From Novosphingobium sp. 17-62-19 (lineage in GTDB: Bacteria > Pseudomonadota > Alphaproteobacteria > Sphingomonadales > Sphingomonadaceae), in NCBI RefSeq assembly GCF_002256775.1, contig NZ_NCII01000012.1:1-48497 (forward strand): 48,497 nucleotides of DNA. The letters run 5' to 3'. Under the pieces are notes generated by a model. It saw only the letters and a list, made by a program, of their open reading frames with translations. It was not told where the DNA came from and did not search any database. The stretch's first letter is position 1; every line of letters begins with the position of its first letter. Of this stretch, positions 25,217 through 34,655 are shown piece after piece. The position numbers were made by a program, and so were the translations under genes.

Positions 25217-27265
25217 TCAGGCCAGATGAATCAGGATGTTACCGACAGCGTCGACCGTGCCGGTGCAGCCGGATTCGATCAGCGTTGTCGAATCCATTTC
25301 ACAGACGATGGCCGGGCCGGGGATCACATCTCCGGCCCGCAGCTTGGCGCGATCGTAGATCACGGCGGGCTGTTCGCGCCCATCCATCCACAGCACGTGA
25401 TCGCGCATCTTGGCAGCGATGGGATTGCCATCGCCCTTCTCCAGTTCCGCTGCGGGCAAATCGAGTGCGCGGCCCATGGCGACGGCGCGCAGGTTCACGA
25501 TCTCGTGCGGGGTGTCCATGTTGAAGGTGAACAGGCGTTTGTGTTCGGCATCGAAGCGCGCGAGGATTCCCGCGATGCCATCGCTGGTGAGCACATCGGC
25601 GGTGATCGTCAGCGGCACTTCGAAGGCCTGTCCTGCATAGCGGACATCGACTTCGAACGCGCTGGTGATCTCGTCCTCAGGCACGCCATCGGCGACAAGT
25701 TCGGCGCGGGTCTGCGCGGCCATTTCGTCGAGGATCGCGATGAGGTCGACCGCTTCGGTCTGGCTGGCAAGGCGGCTGAACGAACGTGCGGTTTCGGTGC
25801 GCATCCGCGTGGTGGCATCGCCCAGCGCGCAGAGCACGCCGGGGCTGACCGGCGAGATTGCAGGCCATGATCCCATAAGGCGGGCCACCGCGTTCACGTG
25901 GAGCGGCCCCGCTCCACCAAAGCCCATCAGCGCAAAGTCTCGCGGATCGTAGCCCTGCTGCACCGAAATCATGCGCAGCGCGCCGAACATGTTCTCGTTG
26001 ACGATATCGATGATCCCGCGCGCGGCGGCCATCAGATCGATGCCGAGTGCATCGGCAATGGTCTGCACCGCCTTCTTTGCGCCCTCTCGGTCAAGGTTGA
26101 ACGTGCCGCCAAGCAGGTTCTCGGGCAAGTAGCCGAGCACCACGTTGGCGTCCGTCACCGTGGGCAGCGTGCCACCTTTGCCATAGGCCACCGGCCCCGG
26201 CACCGCACCCGCGCTCTGCGGGCCGACGCGTAATGCGCCGGTCAATTCAGGTACATAGGCGATGGAGCCGCCCCCAGCGCCTACCGTCTTCACATCCAGA
26301 GCAGACGCGCGGACGGAGAGATGGCCCACTTCGGTGGTGCGCTGGCGACGCGCTTCCAGGTTCTCGATCAGCGCGACGTCGGTGCTTGTGCCGCCGACAT
26401 CGAGCGTGAGGATGTTCCTGATCCCGGCATTGCGCCCGACCCAGATCGCGCCGGTAACGCCGCCCGCAGGCCCGGACATAAGGATATTGACCGGATGCTC
26501 CTCGGCCTTCTGCGCGCTCATCAATCCGCCGTCGGACCGCAGTAGCGAGAGCTTGCCCTCCATCCCCGCATCGGCAAGGCGCGAGCGCAAGTTCGAAACA
26601 TACTTGCTGACGATCGGGCGCACGGCGGCGTTGGCCACGGTGGTCAGCGTGCGCTCGTACTCCTGCATTTCGGGCAGGACTTCGTGGCTGAGCGAGACAG
26701 GCAGGCCCGGCAGGATTTCGGCGGCGAGTTCGCCCACGCGGGACTCATGCGCGCCGTTGGTATAGGCATTGATCAGGCTGACGGTGATCGCCTCCACGCC
26801 ATTGGCCTTCAGGACTGAAAGCTGCGCGCGGATATCGGCATCGTCGATGGGGCGGATTTCCTCGCCCTCGGCGCTCATGCGGCCCTTGATCGTAACCGTA
26901 TCTTCCAACGCGGCGAGCGGCTGCGGCTTGGGCCAGACGATCCAGCCCGCCAGCCCGCCCGGCACGAAGCTGCGCGCGATCTGCATGACATGCCGGTAAC
27001 CCTCGGTGGCAACAAGACCAACTCGCGCGCCCTTGCCTTCCAGCACAGCGTTGGTCGCAACGGTGGTGCCGTGGAGGAAGAAGTCCACATCGCCGGGCGT
27101 AATCCCCGCCGCCGCGCAGATCGCAGTGACCCCGTTGAGGATGCCCTCGGAGCTGTCATGCGGCGTCGATGGCGTCTTGTGCCGCCAGAACGCGCTTGAT
27201 GCCGTGTCGAACAGCAGGAGGTCGGTAAACGTGCCGCCCACGTCCACGCCAAGGCGATAACCCAT
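25217..27265 (-). CDS. Hydantoinase A/oxoprolinase-family subunit (HyuA-like)
   Basis: ATP-using subunit of 682 residues with an acetate-kinase/Hsp70-type fold. Phosphate-binding motifs: GVDVGGTFTDLLLFD at the N terminus and ILTLDVGGTSTDVALI in the middle. FLHGTTVATNAVLEGKGARVGLV and LMSGPAGGVTGAIWVGR are family hallmarks. It should phosphorylate the substrate carbonyl for the HyuB half. At 682 residues it matches stand-alone hydantoinase A proteins rather than the fused 5-oxoprolinase of about 1200 residues. It starts four bases after the lyase stop. The gene is most likely part of a catabolic pathway with the lyase and the CoA-transferase. Confidence 0.93.
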   Translation of the reverse strand: MGYRLGVDVGGTFTDLLLFDTASSAFWRHKTPSTPHDSSEGILNGVTAICAAAGITPGDVDFFLHGTTVATNAVLEGKGARVGLVATEGYRHVMQIARSFVPGGLAGWIVWPKPQPLAALEDTVTIKGRMSAEGEEIRPIDDADIRAQLSVLKANGVEAITVSLINAYTNGAHESRVGELAAEILPGLPVSLSHEVLPEMQEYERTLTTVANAAVRPIVSKYVSNLRSRLADAGMEGKLSLLRSDGGLMSAQKAEEHPVNILMSGPAGGVTGAIWVGRNAGIRNILTLDVGGTSTDVALIENLEARRQRTTEVGHLSVRASALDVKTVGAGGGSIAYVPELTGALRVGPQSAGAVPGPVAYGKGGTLPTVTDANVVLGYLPENLLGGTFNLDREGAKKAVQTIADALGIDLMAAARGIIDIVNENMFGALRMISVQQGYDPRDFALMGFGGAGPLHVNAVARLMGSWPAISPVSPGVLCALGDATTRMRTETARSFSRLASQTEAVDLIAILDEMAAQTRAELVADGVPEDEITSAFEVDVRYAGQAFEVPLTITADVLTSDGIAGILARFDAEHKRLFTFNMDTPHEIVNLRAVAMGRALDLPAAELEKGDGNPIAAKMRDHVLWMDGREQPAVIYDRAKLRAGDVIPGPAIVCEMDSTTLIESGCTGTVDAVGNILIHLA

Positions 27266-27269
27266 GCTC

Positions 27270-28187
27270 TCAGTTCTCCTGAACAGGTTTCGGGAAGGCA
27301 GGCGCCTGCGCCACCATTCCGGGAAGTTTTCGGCCCATGACCCCTGCGAGCCAATGGTTGGCCTCGATCAGTGCGGACAGGTCCATACCGGTCTGAACGC
27401 CAGCGCGGTGGAGCATATAGACCACGTCTTCACTCGGCACATTGCCCGCCGCGCCCGGCGCAAAGGGGCAGCCGCCAAGACCGCCCAGCGCCGCATCCAC
27501 CACACTCGCGCCGGCTTCGACCGCCGCCCAGACATTAGCGATGCCGGTCCCACGCGTGTTGTGAAAGTGGACGCGCACCGGGGTCGGAGCGACCGCCTCA
27601 ACAACGCGGCGGACAAGCCGTGACACTTTCGCCGGATCAGCCACGCCGATGGTGTCAGCCAGCGCTACCTCGATGGGCTTGGCTTCTGCCAGTGCGCAGG
27701 CCATGGCAACGACACGGTCCTCGCTGACTTCACCCTCGAACGGGCAACCGAATGCTGCGCCGATCGTCGCCTGTCCTTTCAGGCCAGCGGCCTGCGCCAT
27801 GCCGACAATGGCCTTGGCCGCCACAACCGATTCGTCACTGGTCTGGCCCTGATTGGCAATCGCGAAGCCATCGGTCGAAACGCAGACCGCGCCCAGCTCA
27901 TGGAGCCGCCTCGTGGCAATCGCCCGCTCTGCTCCGCGTTCATTAAGCACGAGGCCGATGTAGCTGACCCCGACCTCGTCAGGCAGCCCGGCGCAAACCT
28001 CCTCGGCATCGGCCATCTGCGGCACGCGTTTGGGATTGACGAAGCTGGTCACTTCGATTCGCCGCGCGCCCGCCGCAATGCTGCGCCGAACCAGCTCAAG
28101 CTTGTCCGCCGTCGAGATCAGGGTCTTCTCGTTCTGCAACCCGTCACGCGGGCCGACCTCGAGAAAAGTGATCGATTGCGCAGTCAT
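27270..28187 (-). CDS. Hydroxymethylglutaryl-CoA lyase-family enzyme
   Basis: TIM-barrel lyase of 305 residues that cleaves 3-hydroxy-3-methylglutaryl-CoA, or a similar 3-hydroxyacyl-CoA, to acetyl-CoA and a keto product. Motifs: EVGPRDGLQNE (residues 10-20, with metal- and substrate-binding Asp and Arg), EVTSFVNPKRVPQMADAEEV, metal-binding HFHNTRGTGIANV, and the catalytic Cys loop GGLGGCPFAPGAAGNVPSEDVVYML. All key residues are present. It is the first gene of the operon and is divergent from a TonB receptor. Leucine degradation is the usual setting, but the liu genes are absent here, so another branched or heterocyclic acid is possible (inference). Confidence 0.9.
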   Translation of the reverse strand: MTAQSITFLEVGPRDGLQNEKTLISTADKLELVRRSIAAGARRIEVTSFVNPKRVPQMADAEEVCAGLPDEVGVSYIGLVLNERGAERAIATRRLHELGAVCVSTDGFAIANQGQTSDESVVAAKAIVGMAQAAGLKGQATIGAAFGCPFEGEVSEDRVVAMACALAEAKPIEVALADTIGVADPAKVSRLVRRVVEAVAPTPVRVHFHNTRGTGIANVWAAVEAGASVVDAALGGLGGCPFAPGAAGNVPSEDVVYMLHRAGVQTGMDLSALIEANHWLAGVMGRKLPGMVAQAPAFPKPVQEN

Positions 28188-28442
28188 GACAGCGCCCCGG
28201 CCAAGCAGAAAGGGTGATCAGAAATCATGGCTCTCCACATCACTTCGTATGCAAACTCATTCTGCGTCCATCCCAGATAGGCCCGAAACCTGCACATACG
28301 CGCATGAATCTTGGCACCTTGACCGCAGCACTTTGTATACAATAAGCTGCCCTTGTCACAAGCGTGCGTCAAGAGGGGGCAAAAGCCCGGACATGCGCGA
28401 AACCATATCAGGTCGTGATCGAACCAAAAGGGAGGTTTGAGA
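28188..28442. promoter_or_regulatory. Divergent promoter region with GTATAC palindromes
   Basis: No gene is supported in this gap between the lyase operon and the TonB receptor. TTGTATACAA at 28333-28342 is a perfect 10-bp palindrome of the kind bound by FCD-type GntR regulators. TCGTATGCAA at 28245-28254 matches it at 8 of 10 bases, and a weaker core CATACG is at 28295-28300. The FCD regulator encoded at 31029 is the natural candidate to bind them. Confidence 0.6.
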
Positions 28443-30971
28443 ATGCGTGCCAATCGTTTTCTGCTGAATACCGCTGCACTTGGCCTGCTGGCTGCGACCA
28501 CACCGTCCATCGCGCAAGAGGTGCCGCAAGACACTGCGGCAACTGAAGACACTGGCGATGCCATCATCGTCACCGCCCGCCGCCAGAACGAGCGGTTACA
28601 GGACGTGCCCGCCTCGGTCTCGGTCCTCACCGCCAGCGCGCTGCAGAACACCGGCGCGGTCAAGGCGGAGGATTTCACCCAGCTTACCCCCGGCGTCACC
28701 ATTGTTACCGGCACGGCCGAAGCGGGCGATACCCAAATCAACATTCGCGGGATCAACGGTGCGCGCGATGCCGAAAGTTCGGTGGCGCTGGTCGTTGACG
28801 GCATCCTCAAGACCAACACCGCGCAGTTGAACCAGCCGCAGGGTACGCTCACGCAGGTCGAAATCCTGAAAGGCCCGCAGGGCGCGCTCTATGGCCGCAA
28901 TGCCGCAGCCGGTGCCATTGTCCTGCAAACGATGAAGCCGACCGAAACACTGACCGGCGGCCTCCGCGCATCCTATGCCAACGAGGCGACATACGAGGCG
29001 ACCGCGCACATTGCGGGACCGCTGGGCGACAACGCGGGCTTTGTGCTTTCAGGTTACTATTTCACCACCGATGGCTGGTGGCGCAACACCTTCCTGAACA
29101 ATTCCAAGACGGTCGATGACAAGGAAAACTGGGCCGTTGATGGCCGGTTCATGCTGGGCCAAGGCACGGCCACGCAACTTGACGTGAAGGCGCGTTACGC
29201 AGAGTTCAAGGGCGCTTCGCTGCCGTTCAACGCCGCCTTCCACCTGCCGCTGTTCGGCGGCGCGTTCTATGAAGACGTGAACAAGCACCCGTTCAACTTC
29301 TACAACAACATCCGCGCTACCAACGATCAGAAGAGCATCGACGCCTCGATCAAGCTGGACCACGAATTCGGCAATGGCATGAAAGTGGTGGCCTGGGGGC
29401 TTTATTCAGATGTCGATCAGGATCTTGTCGCCGATGGCACCTCGGCAGACTTTGCCCGCTTCATCAGCGCAGCGGACCCCGCAGTCGCCAGTTCGGTGAA
29501 CGCCTGCTTTGCCAGCACGGCGGCGCTGACGGGTTTCCCGGTAAACCCGCCGGGCGGCATCGGTCAGATCCCGGTTCCGTTCATCTTCGCGCCGACCAAC
29601 GGCTCCACATTCGGACCCTACAGCCCCACGACCTGCGACGGCACGCAATACCAATTGCGCCAGCAGGAAGACGTTTCCGCTGAAGTGCGTTTGCTTTCGA
29701 ACACCGATGGCCCGCTGACATGGCAACTCGGCGCCTATTTCCTGCACATCGACCGCAAGACTGGCGTCAGCCTTGGCGCAGACACCGGGCAGGGCGTAAT
29801 CAAACAGCTCTACAATGCGCCGAATTCAGCGAACCCCACTTCACTGCTGCTGGCCGACAAGTTCAGCACCAATGTCTATGCCGCGTTCGGCGCGACCGAA
29901 TGGAAACCTTCGGAGCAGTTCACCGCGGGCCTTGCGCTGCGCTATGACATCGAGGACCGCTCGGCCAATTCGCTCGTGCCTAATGAGCTTGATCCTTTCA
30001 CCGGCGGGCCGATCAACCCCGGTCTGGCCTTCGGTCCGTTCGTGGCAAAGAACGCCACGTTCAAGCAGCTTCAGCCCAAAGTCACGCTCAGCTTCCGGCC
30101 AACGCCGAACCTGAACATCTATGCCAACTGGGGCATCGGTTTCAAATCGGGCGGCTTCAACAACCAGGGCTCGTCCGCCGTGGTCAATGCCAGTTTCAAC
30201 GATGGCGTGACGCCGGGCACGATCGATGCCGATGTCACGATCAACGACCTTTACCGAAAGGAGCGGTCGAGCGCGTTCGAAGGCGGCGTGAAAGGCCAAT
30301 TGTGGGACGGGCGGATCACATTTGATCTGGCCGGATACTACACCCGCGTCACCGATATGCAGTTCTTCGAATTCTTCGTCGGCAGCTTTGGCCTGCTGCG
30401 CGTAGTTTCGAACATCGATCAGGTCGACATCAAGGGTGCCGAGATCAATCTAACAGGCAAGATCGTCGATGGCTGGAAGGTCTTCGGCTCGTTCAACGTG
30501 ACCGACAGCGAGATCAAGAAAAACGCCTCTCGCCCTTACACTGTGGGCAACAAATCGCCCTATACCGCCGACTGGACGCTGAACATCGGCTCGGAAATCA
30601 ACGCACCACTGACGGACAGCGCCAAACTGCTGTTCCGCGCCGATTATCGCATCACCGGGCCAACATGGTTCCATTCGGTGCAGGATCAGGAGCGGCCGAC
30701 GATCTTCTCGGCGCTGCTGCCGATCTCGGCCCTCGGGGCGCCCGGATTCGTCGGCAATGCGCGCTATGACGTCGCCAAGCGCGAGGCCTTCGGCGTGCTC
30801 AATCTGCGCGCAGGCATAAACATGGAGCGCTATCGCATTGCCGTGTTTGCCGAAAACCTGTTGGATCGCCGCTACATTTCCGAGGCCATTCCGGCGATCG
30901 AATTTGGCGGATCGTTCATCACGCCGGGTGCGCGGCGTCTGATCGGGGTTGAAGTGGGCGCCACGTTCTGA
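28443..30971 (+). CDS. TonB-dependent receptor
   Basis: Outer-membrane receptor of 842 residues. A signal peptide (about 1-25, ending PSIAQ) is followed by a TonB-box-like AIIVTARRQNERLQDVPASVSVLT. The plug covers about 45-170: EDFTQLTPGVTIV, INIRGINGA, VALVVDGILK, VEILKGPQGALYGRNAAAGAIVL. The beta-barrel ends in the usual aromatic (VEVGATF). This is the FecA/CirA-like type that Sphingomonads use for small organic compounds as well as siderophores. The ATG at 28443 has GGGAGG eight bases upstream. It heads a plus-strand unit with a GntR regulator and is divergent from the lyase/HyuAB/CoA-transferase operon, so it probably imports that pathway's substrate (inference). Confidence 0.92.
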   Translation: MRANRFLLNTAALGLLAATTPSIAQEVPQDTAATEDTGDAIIVTARRQNERLQDVPASVSVLTASALQNTGAVKAEDFTQLTPGVTIVTGTAEAGDTQINIRGINGARDAESSVALVVDGILKTNTAQLNQPQGTLTQVEILKGPQGALYGRNAAAGAIVLQTMKPTETLTGGLRASYANEATYEATAHIAGPLGDNAGFVLSGYYFTTDGWWRNTFLNNSKTVDDKENWAVDGRFMLGQGTATQLDVKARYAEFKGASLPFNAAFHLPLFGGAFYEDVNKHPFNFYNNIRATNDQKSIDASIKLDHEFGNGMKVVAWGLYSDVDQDLVADGTSADFARFISAADPAVASSVNACFASTAALTGFPVNPPGGIGQIPVPFIFAPTNGSTFGPYSPTTCDGTQYQLRQQEDVSAEVRLLSNTDGPLTWQLGAYFLHIDRKTGVSLGADTGQGVIKQLYNAPNSANPTSLLLADKFSTNVYAAFGATEWKPSEQFTAGLALRYDIEDRSANSLVPNELDPFTGGPINPGLAFGPFVAKNATFKQLQPKVTLSFRPTPNLNIYANWGIGFKSGGFNNQGSSAVVNASFNDGVTPGTIDADVTINDLYRKERSSAFEGGVKGQLWDGRITFDLAGYYTRVTDMQFFEFFVGSFGLLRVVSNIDQVDIKGAEINLTGKIVDGWKVFGSFNVTDSEIKKNASRPYTVGNKSPYTADWTLNIGSEINAPLTDSAKLLFRADYRITGPTWFHSVQDQERPTIFSALLPISALGAPGFVGNARYDVAKREAFGVLNLRAGINMERYRIAVFAENLLDRRYISEAIPAIEFGGSFITPGARRLIGVEVGATF

Positions 30972-30979
30972 TGAGGGGG

Positions 30980-31011
30980 TCTGGAGGCGGGCTCACCGGC
31001 CCGCCGCCAGA
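30980..31011 (+). terminator. Stem-loop between TonB receptor and GntR genes
   Basis: TCTGG, a mismatch, and GGCGGGC pair with GCCCGCC, a mismatch, and CCAGA around the loop TCACCG. It has no U-run and lies between two co-directional genes. It may be an attenuator or an mRNA-processing or stabilising structure rather than a full terminator. Confidence 0.45.
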
Positions 31012-31028
31012 TCGATACAGGAGCAGCC

Positions 31029-31670
31029 GTGTCCAAAGCCTCTCAGGAAGCCTACCGCAAGATTCGCGCCGGGATCCTGTCGGGCCATTTCCCGGCCGGG
31101 CAGTTCGTCACCGAGGACGAATTCGCGCAGTTCTGCGCCCTCTCCCGCACGCCGGTGCGCGAGGCGATTGCCGAACTCGTGAGCGAGATGCTGCTCCAGC
31201 GTTCAGATACAAACCGCGTGTTCGTGCCGGTCTGGTCCGATGACGACGAGGAGGAGCTGTTCAGCCTGCGCGCCATGCTGGAAAGCCACTGCGCCGGCCG
31301 CGCCGCGCGACTGATCTCGGACGAACAGATTACGGAATTGCGCGGTCATTGTGATTTCATCGACCGCGCGATTGCCGAGGCGGACGGGCCGGACGTTTCA
31401 GGCTTCGTCGAAGGCAACCGCCATTTTCACGCGGTTATCCTGGCTGCCGCGCAATCCGAACGGCTGGCGCAACTGATGAAGTTCGTGGTCAGTCAGATCG
31501 TCGTCCACCGGACGGCAGAACAGTATTCGCGTGCTGACATGGAGCAGAGCCAGCGCGACCACCGCGATCTGGTCAGAGCTTTCGAAACCCGCGACGAAGA
31601 CTGGGCGCGCGCTTTGGCGAATACGCACATCCGCCGCGCCGCCAGCGTTTACCGCGCGATGCGGGGATAG
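31029..31670 (+). CDS. GntR-family regulator, FadR/FCD subfamily
   Basis: Transcription factor of 213 residues. The N-terminal winged helix (about 5-70) has AYRKIRAGILSGHFPAGQFVTEDEFAQFCALSRTPVREAIAELVSEMLL. An all-helical FCD ligand domain follows (about 75-205) with LFSLRAMLESHCAGRAARL, FVEGNRHFHAVILAAAQSERL and the late HxxLVRAFETRD segment; the acid/His set of FCD domains usually binds a metal and an organic acid. The start is GTG with AGGAG six bases upstream. It is 57 bp after the TonB receptor and probably controls the divergent operons through the GTATAC palindromes at 28245-28342. Confidence 0.9.
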   Translation: MSKASQEAYRKIRAGILSGHFPAGQFVTEDEFAQFCALSRTPVREAIAELVSEMLLQRSDTNRVFVPVWSDDDEEELFSLRAMLESHCAGRAARLISDEQITELRGHCDFIDRAIAEADGPDVSGFVEGNRHFHAVILAAAQSERLAQLMKFVVSQIVVHRTAEQYSRADMEQSQRDHRDLVRAFETRDEDWARALANTHIRRAASVYRAMRG

Positions 31671-31674
31671 AGCT

Positions 31675-32055
31675 TCACCCCGCCAAGACGGGTGGTTTCA
31701 GACGGAATTCTTCGACCGGAACACCACCGATCACGTGTTCCTGCAAGATGCGCTCCAGCACTGGCGGAGTGCACGAATGATACCATACGTTGTCGGGATA
31801 AACGACCGCGACCGGCCCGACCAGACACACGCGCAGGCACCCCACCTTGTTGCGCAGCACGCCCTGCGGCCCGCCCAGCTTCAACTCGCCAAGGCGCTTC
31901 TTCAGATAATTCCAAGCCTCGTCCCCCACTTCGCGCGGGGCGCACTTGTCCTTGTCCGGCCCGGCGCAGAGCAGGATATGGCGCTGCGGGTTGAAACCAC
32001 CCAGCTTTGCCAGTGCGACTTCGGCTTGCAGAATTTCTTCGGATGGAAAGCTCAC
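31675..32055 (-). CDS. Thioredoxin-fold [2Fe-2S] ferredoxin
   Basis: Small electron carrier of 126 residues. Four Cys (30, 38, 73, 77; patterns [11 protein letters not shown] and GCLRVC) form the ligand set of the Shethna/NuoE-like [2Fe-2S] family. The predicted fold is beta-alpha-beta with a C-terminal helix. The start codon is GTG and overlaps the S9 peptidase stop (GTGA), so translation is coupled. It ends four bases from the convergent GntR gene. Its redox partner is not evident from neighbours. Confidence 0.88.
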   Translation of the reverse strand: MSFPSEEILQAEVALAKLGGFNPQRHILLCAGPDKDKCAPREVGDEAWNYLKKRLGELKLGGPQGVLRNKVGCLRVCLVGPVAVVYPDNVWYHSCTPPVLERILQEHVIGGVPVEEFRLKPPVLAG

Positions 32056-34151
32056 TTACTGTCCTTCTTGAGCCAGCGATCGAGCCAGTTGAAGGTGGTC
32101 TGGTGCCACTGCAACGAATTTTTCGCTTTCAGCACCCAGTGATTTTCATCTGGGAAGACTAGCAGTTCAGACGGAATGCCCCGGCGCTGCAACGCGGTGA
32201 ACGCGGCAAGTCCCTGCGTGTAAGGGATGCGGAAATCCTTCTCGCCGGTGATCACCAGCATTGGCGTTTTCCACTTGGCCACATGGCTCACCGGGTTCCA
32301 CTTTTCGAACTCTTGCGGCGCTTCGTAATAGGGGTGCCCGCCATGTTCCCATTCGTCGAACCACAGCTCTTCGGTCTCATAGGCCATAGCGCGGGCATCG
32401 AACACGCCGTCATGCTGGACAAGGCACTTGAACCGGTCGGGCCAGACGCCCGCGATCCAGTTCATCATGTAGCCGCCATAGGACGCCCCGGCGGCGCAGG
32501 CATTGTCGCCATCGATCTGGCTGTCGAGCGCGATGGCGGCGACAAAGCCTTTCTGCAGATCTTCCAATGGCTTTCCGCCCCATTGGCGGTTGATCGCATC
32601 GGTAAAAGCCTGCCCGTATCCGGTCGATCCGTGGAAATCGATCGAGACTATGGCATAGCCTTGGCTTGCCCAGACGCGCGGGTTCCAGCGGTTGGACCAG
32701 CTGTCGTTATAAGACCCCTGCGGCCCGCCATGGACGTAAAGGATCGAAGGCATCTTGCCCTTCACCCAGCTCGGCTTGGTGATCTGGCCCCACACCACAT
32801 CGCCGTCTGCGCCCTTGAAGCTGAAGCGCTGCGTGACGACCGGCGCACGTGTTGAAAGGGCCGTCGTCGCAACGTCGGTCAGGCGCACACCTGCCTTGCC
32901 CGGTTTGCCCACGAAAAGCTCCGCCGGGGCATCAAGCGAATCGCGGGTATAGAGCAGCCGACCATCGTTCAGCGGCACCACCCCGCCGATGTGCCCTTCC
33001 CGCCCCGGGTTGAGCACCAGCCGCGTGACCTTGCCGCTTGCCGGATCGATGCGGAAGGCGGGGTTATCCAGCACGTCCTGCGCCGTAGCGATCAGCGCCT
33101 TGCCATCAGGGGTCCATGTCAGCGATGCCACGGAACGATCCCACGCGCCGGTCAGTTCGCGCCGCGCGCCGGTTTTCAGGTCGATCAGGTTCACCACCAA
33201 CCGGTCGGCCTCGTAACCGGGCCGTGCCATCGCCGCATAGGCCAGCCACTTGCCGTCGGACGATGGCGCAGGTGTGTTGTCTGTGGCCTTGTTGGCCTCG
33301 GTCAGGTTGGTTGGCGCGCCGCCATCCAGCTTTGAATGCCAGATGTCGAGATTGGTCGAGGTCGGCTCATTCCGGTCAGCCTGCCGTGCAACGAAGAACA
33401 GGGACTGCGAATCTGCCGCCCACGCCACATCCTCACCGCCGCCAAAAGGCTTGTTCGGGCTGTCACCGGTGAGTGTGCCGACAGGCCCATCCGCCGCCTG
33501 GCCTTCACCACTTGCCTTGCCATCCGCGCCCAGATCGAAGGCAAAGACGCGGCTGTAATTGCCCGGCGTTTCCCACGCATCCCAGTGCCGCACGAAGCCC
33601 GCGCCGTCCTTGTAGTGACGCCCGGTGCCGGGGCCGGGCTGCGCAGTGTTGCCGTCGCTTTCGCAACCGAAAGTCGGGCAGGTTCGCGCAATGTCACCCC
33701 ACACCGCGATCCGTTTGCCATTGGGCGACAATTCGAACCCGGCAACTTCCGTCTTGAACGCGGTAACCTGCGTGGTCACGCCGCTGGCAGGATCGACTTT
33801 CCACACCTGCGTCGTCTCTGCCTCGCCCACCTTGCGGTCTGACAAGTAATAGAGCGCGCCGTCAGGACCAAAGGCCGGGTCGCTCACGCTGCCGCCGGTA
33901 TCGATGCGGCGCGGCGCGTCCTTCCCATCGGCACTGCGCGCCCACAGCGCAGGTGTGCGTTTGTAGCTGACCGGGTCGGTTGTGGTGACCACGTAGGCGA
34001 CCAGCTTGCCATCGGAGGAAATCGCGCTGCCACCAAGACGGCTCAGCGTGACAAGATCTTGCGGAGAAAGCGGCGCGGCCTGCTGGGCAACAGCAGGTGC
34101 AGCGAATGCGACGGCCAGTGCAGCCGCCGACAACAACGAGTTGGTTTTCAT
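32052..34151 (-). CDS. S9-family prolyl oligopeptidase (acylaminoacyl-peptidase/dipeptidyl-peptidase-like)
   Basis: Exported serine peptidase of 699 residues that removes residues or dipeptides from peptides. A signal peptide (about 1-23, ending AVAQQ) precedes a beta-propeller (about 40-430, with repeats like [23 protein letters not shown] and [11 protein letters not shown]). The alpha/beta-hydrolase domain has the nucleophile Ser in [11 protein letters not shown], Asp in [12 protein letters not shown] and His in DENHWVL, so the triad is complete. It probably works in the periplasm. Its stop overlaps the GTG of the downstream ferredoxin gene. Upstream is PopZ, 44 bp away, in the same direction. 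Confidence 0.92.
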   Translation of the reverse strand: MKTNSLLSAAALAVAFAAPAVAQQAAPLSPQDLVTLSRLGGSAISSDGKLVAYVVTTTDPVSYKRTPALWARSADGKDAPRRIDTGGSVSDPAFGPDGALYYLSDRKVGEAETTQVWKVDPASGVTTQVTAFKTEVAGFELSPNGKRIAVWGDIARTCPTFGCESDGNTAQPGPGTGRHYKDGAGFVRHWDAWETPGNYSRVFAFDLGADGKASGEGQAADGPVGTLTGDSPNKPFGGGEDVAWAADSQSLFFVARQADRNEPTSTNLDIWHSKLDGGAPTNLTEANKATDNTPAPSSDGKWLAYAAMARPGYEADRLVVNLIDLKTGARRELTGAWDRSVASLTWTPDGKALIATAQDVLDNPAFRIDPASGKVTRLVLNPGREGHIGGVVPLNDGRLLYTRDSLDAPAELFVGKPGKAGVRLTDVATTALSTRAPVVTQRFSFKGADGDVVWGQITKPSWVKGKMPSILYVHGGPQGSYNDSWSNRWNPRVWASQGYAIVSIDFHGSTGYGQAFTDAINRQWGGKPLEDLQKGFVAAIALDSQIDGDNACAAGASYGGYMMNWIAGVWPDRFKCLVQHDGVFDARAMAYETEELWFDEWEHGGHPYYEAPQEFEKWNPVSHVAKWKTPMLVITGEKDFRIPYTQGLAAFTALQRRGIPSELLVFPDENHWVLKAKNSLQWHQTTFNWLDRWLKKDSK

Positions 34152-34195
34152 GGAAACAGGATTAGCGCCACATGTGTGCAGCGCAAACCGCTAAA

Positions 34196-34612
34196 TCAGC
34201 CGCGTTTTCCGGCAATCCGCGCGATCTCGACCGAAACCATCTTTTCGACCATGGCAGGCAGGTTTTTGTCCAGCCATTCGCCCAGCAAGGGCTTCAGCAT
34301 TTCACGCACCAGTCCTTCCAGCGAGGTTTCGCCCGAACGGACGATCTGCGGCGCAACGCCGGGCTGGGCCAGCATGGAAAGCGCAGCCAGCGATTCACGC
34401 ATGGAGGCTGCTGCGGCATCGGCGATCAGTCCACCGGCATCCGCGTCGTCTTCCTCGTCGGTCTCGGTAAGTTCGAGAATTTCCGCACGGGGCGCGGGCC
34501 GGGGTTGTTCGGCACGGGCGCGCGATTGCACCTCGGCACGATTATCACGCGCGATCACCTTCTTGATCGATTCGAGGATTTCCTCGACGGACGGTTCACC
34601 GGCCTGACGCAT
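34196..34612 (-). CDS. popZ: PopZ-like polar organising protein (DUF2497)
   Basis: Small acidic protein of 138 residues. The N-terminal helix (GEPSVEEILESIKKVIARDN) and C-terminal helices (TSLEGLVREMLKPLLGEWLDKNLPAMVEKMVSVEIARIAGKRG) match the conserved ends of Caulobacter PopZ, and a short acidic, disordered linker of about 60 residues joins them. PopZ forms a polar matrix that tethers chromosome origins through ParB. At 138 residues it is shorter than Caulobacter PopZ (about 177), mostly in the linker. The ATG at 34612 follows AAGGG; an in-frame TTG upstream is unlikely. It follows tolC, the conserved order in relatives (recollection), but valS does not follow here. Confidence 0.85.
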   Translation of the reverse strand: MRQAGEPSVEEILESIKKVIARDNRAEVQSRARAEQPRPAPRAEILELTETDEEDDADAGGLIADAAAASMRESLAALSMLAQPGVAPQIVRSGETSLEGLVREMLKPLLGEWLDKNLPAMVEKMVSVEIARIAGKRG

Positions 34613-34655
34613 CGAACCCTTTACCCCCAACAAGCCCTGTTACACCGATTCTCTA

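Noticed and set aside
28184-28228. 14-codon leader peptide overlapping the start of the lyase gene (ATG at 28228, stop overlapping ATG at 28187)
   Set aside because: Coupling by ATGA is attractive, but the peptide is short, lacks regulatory codon runs and its ribosome site is weak.
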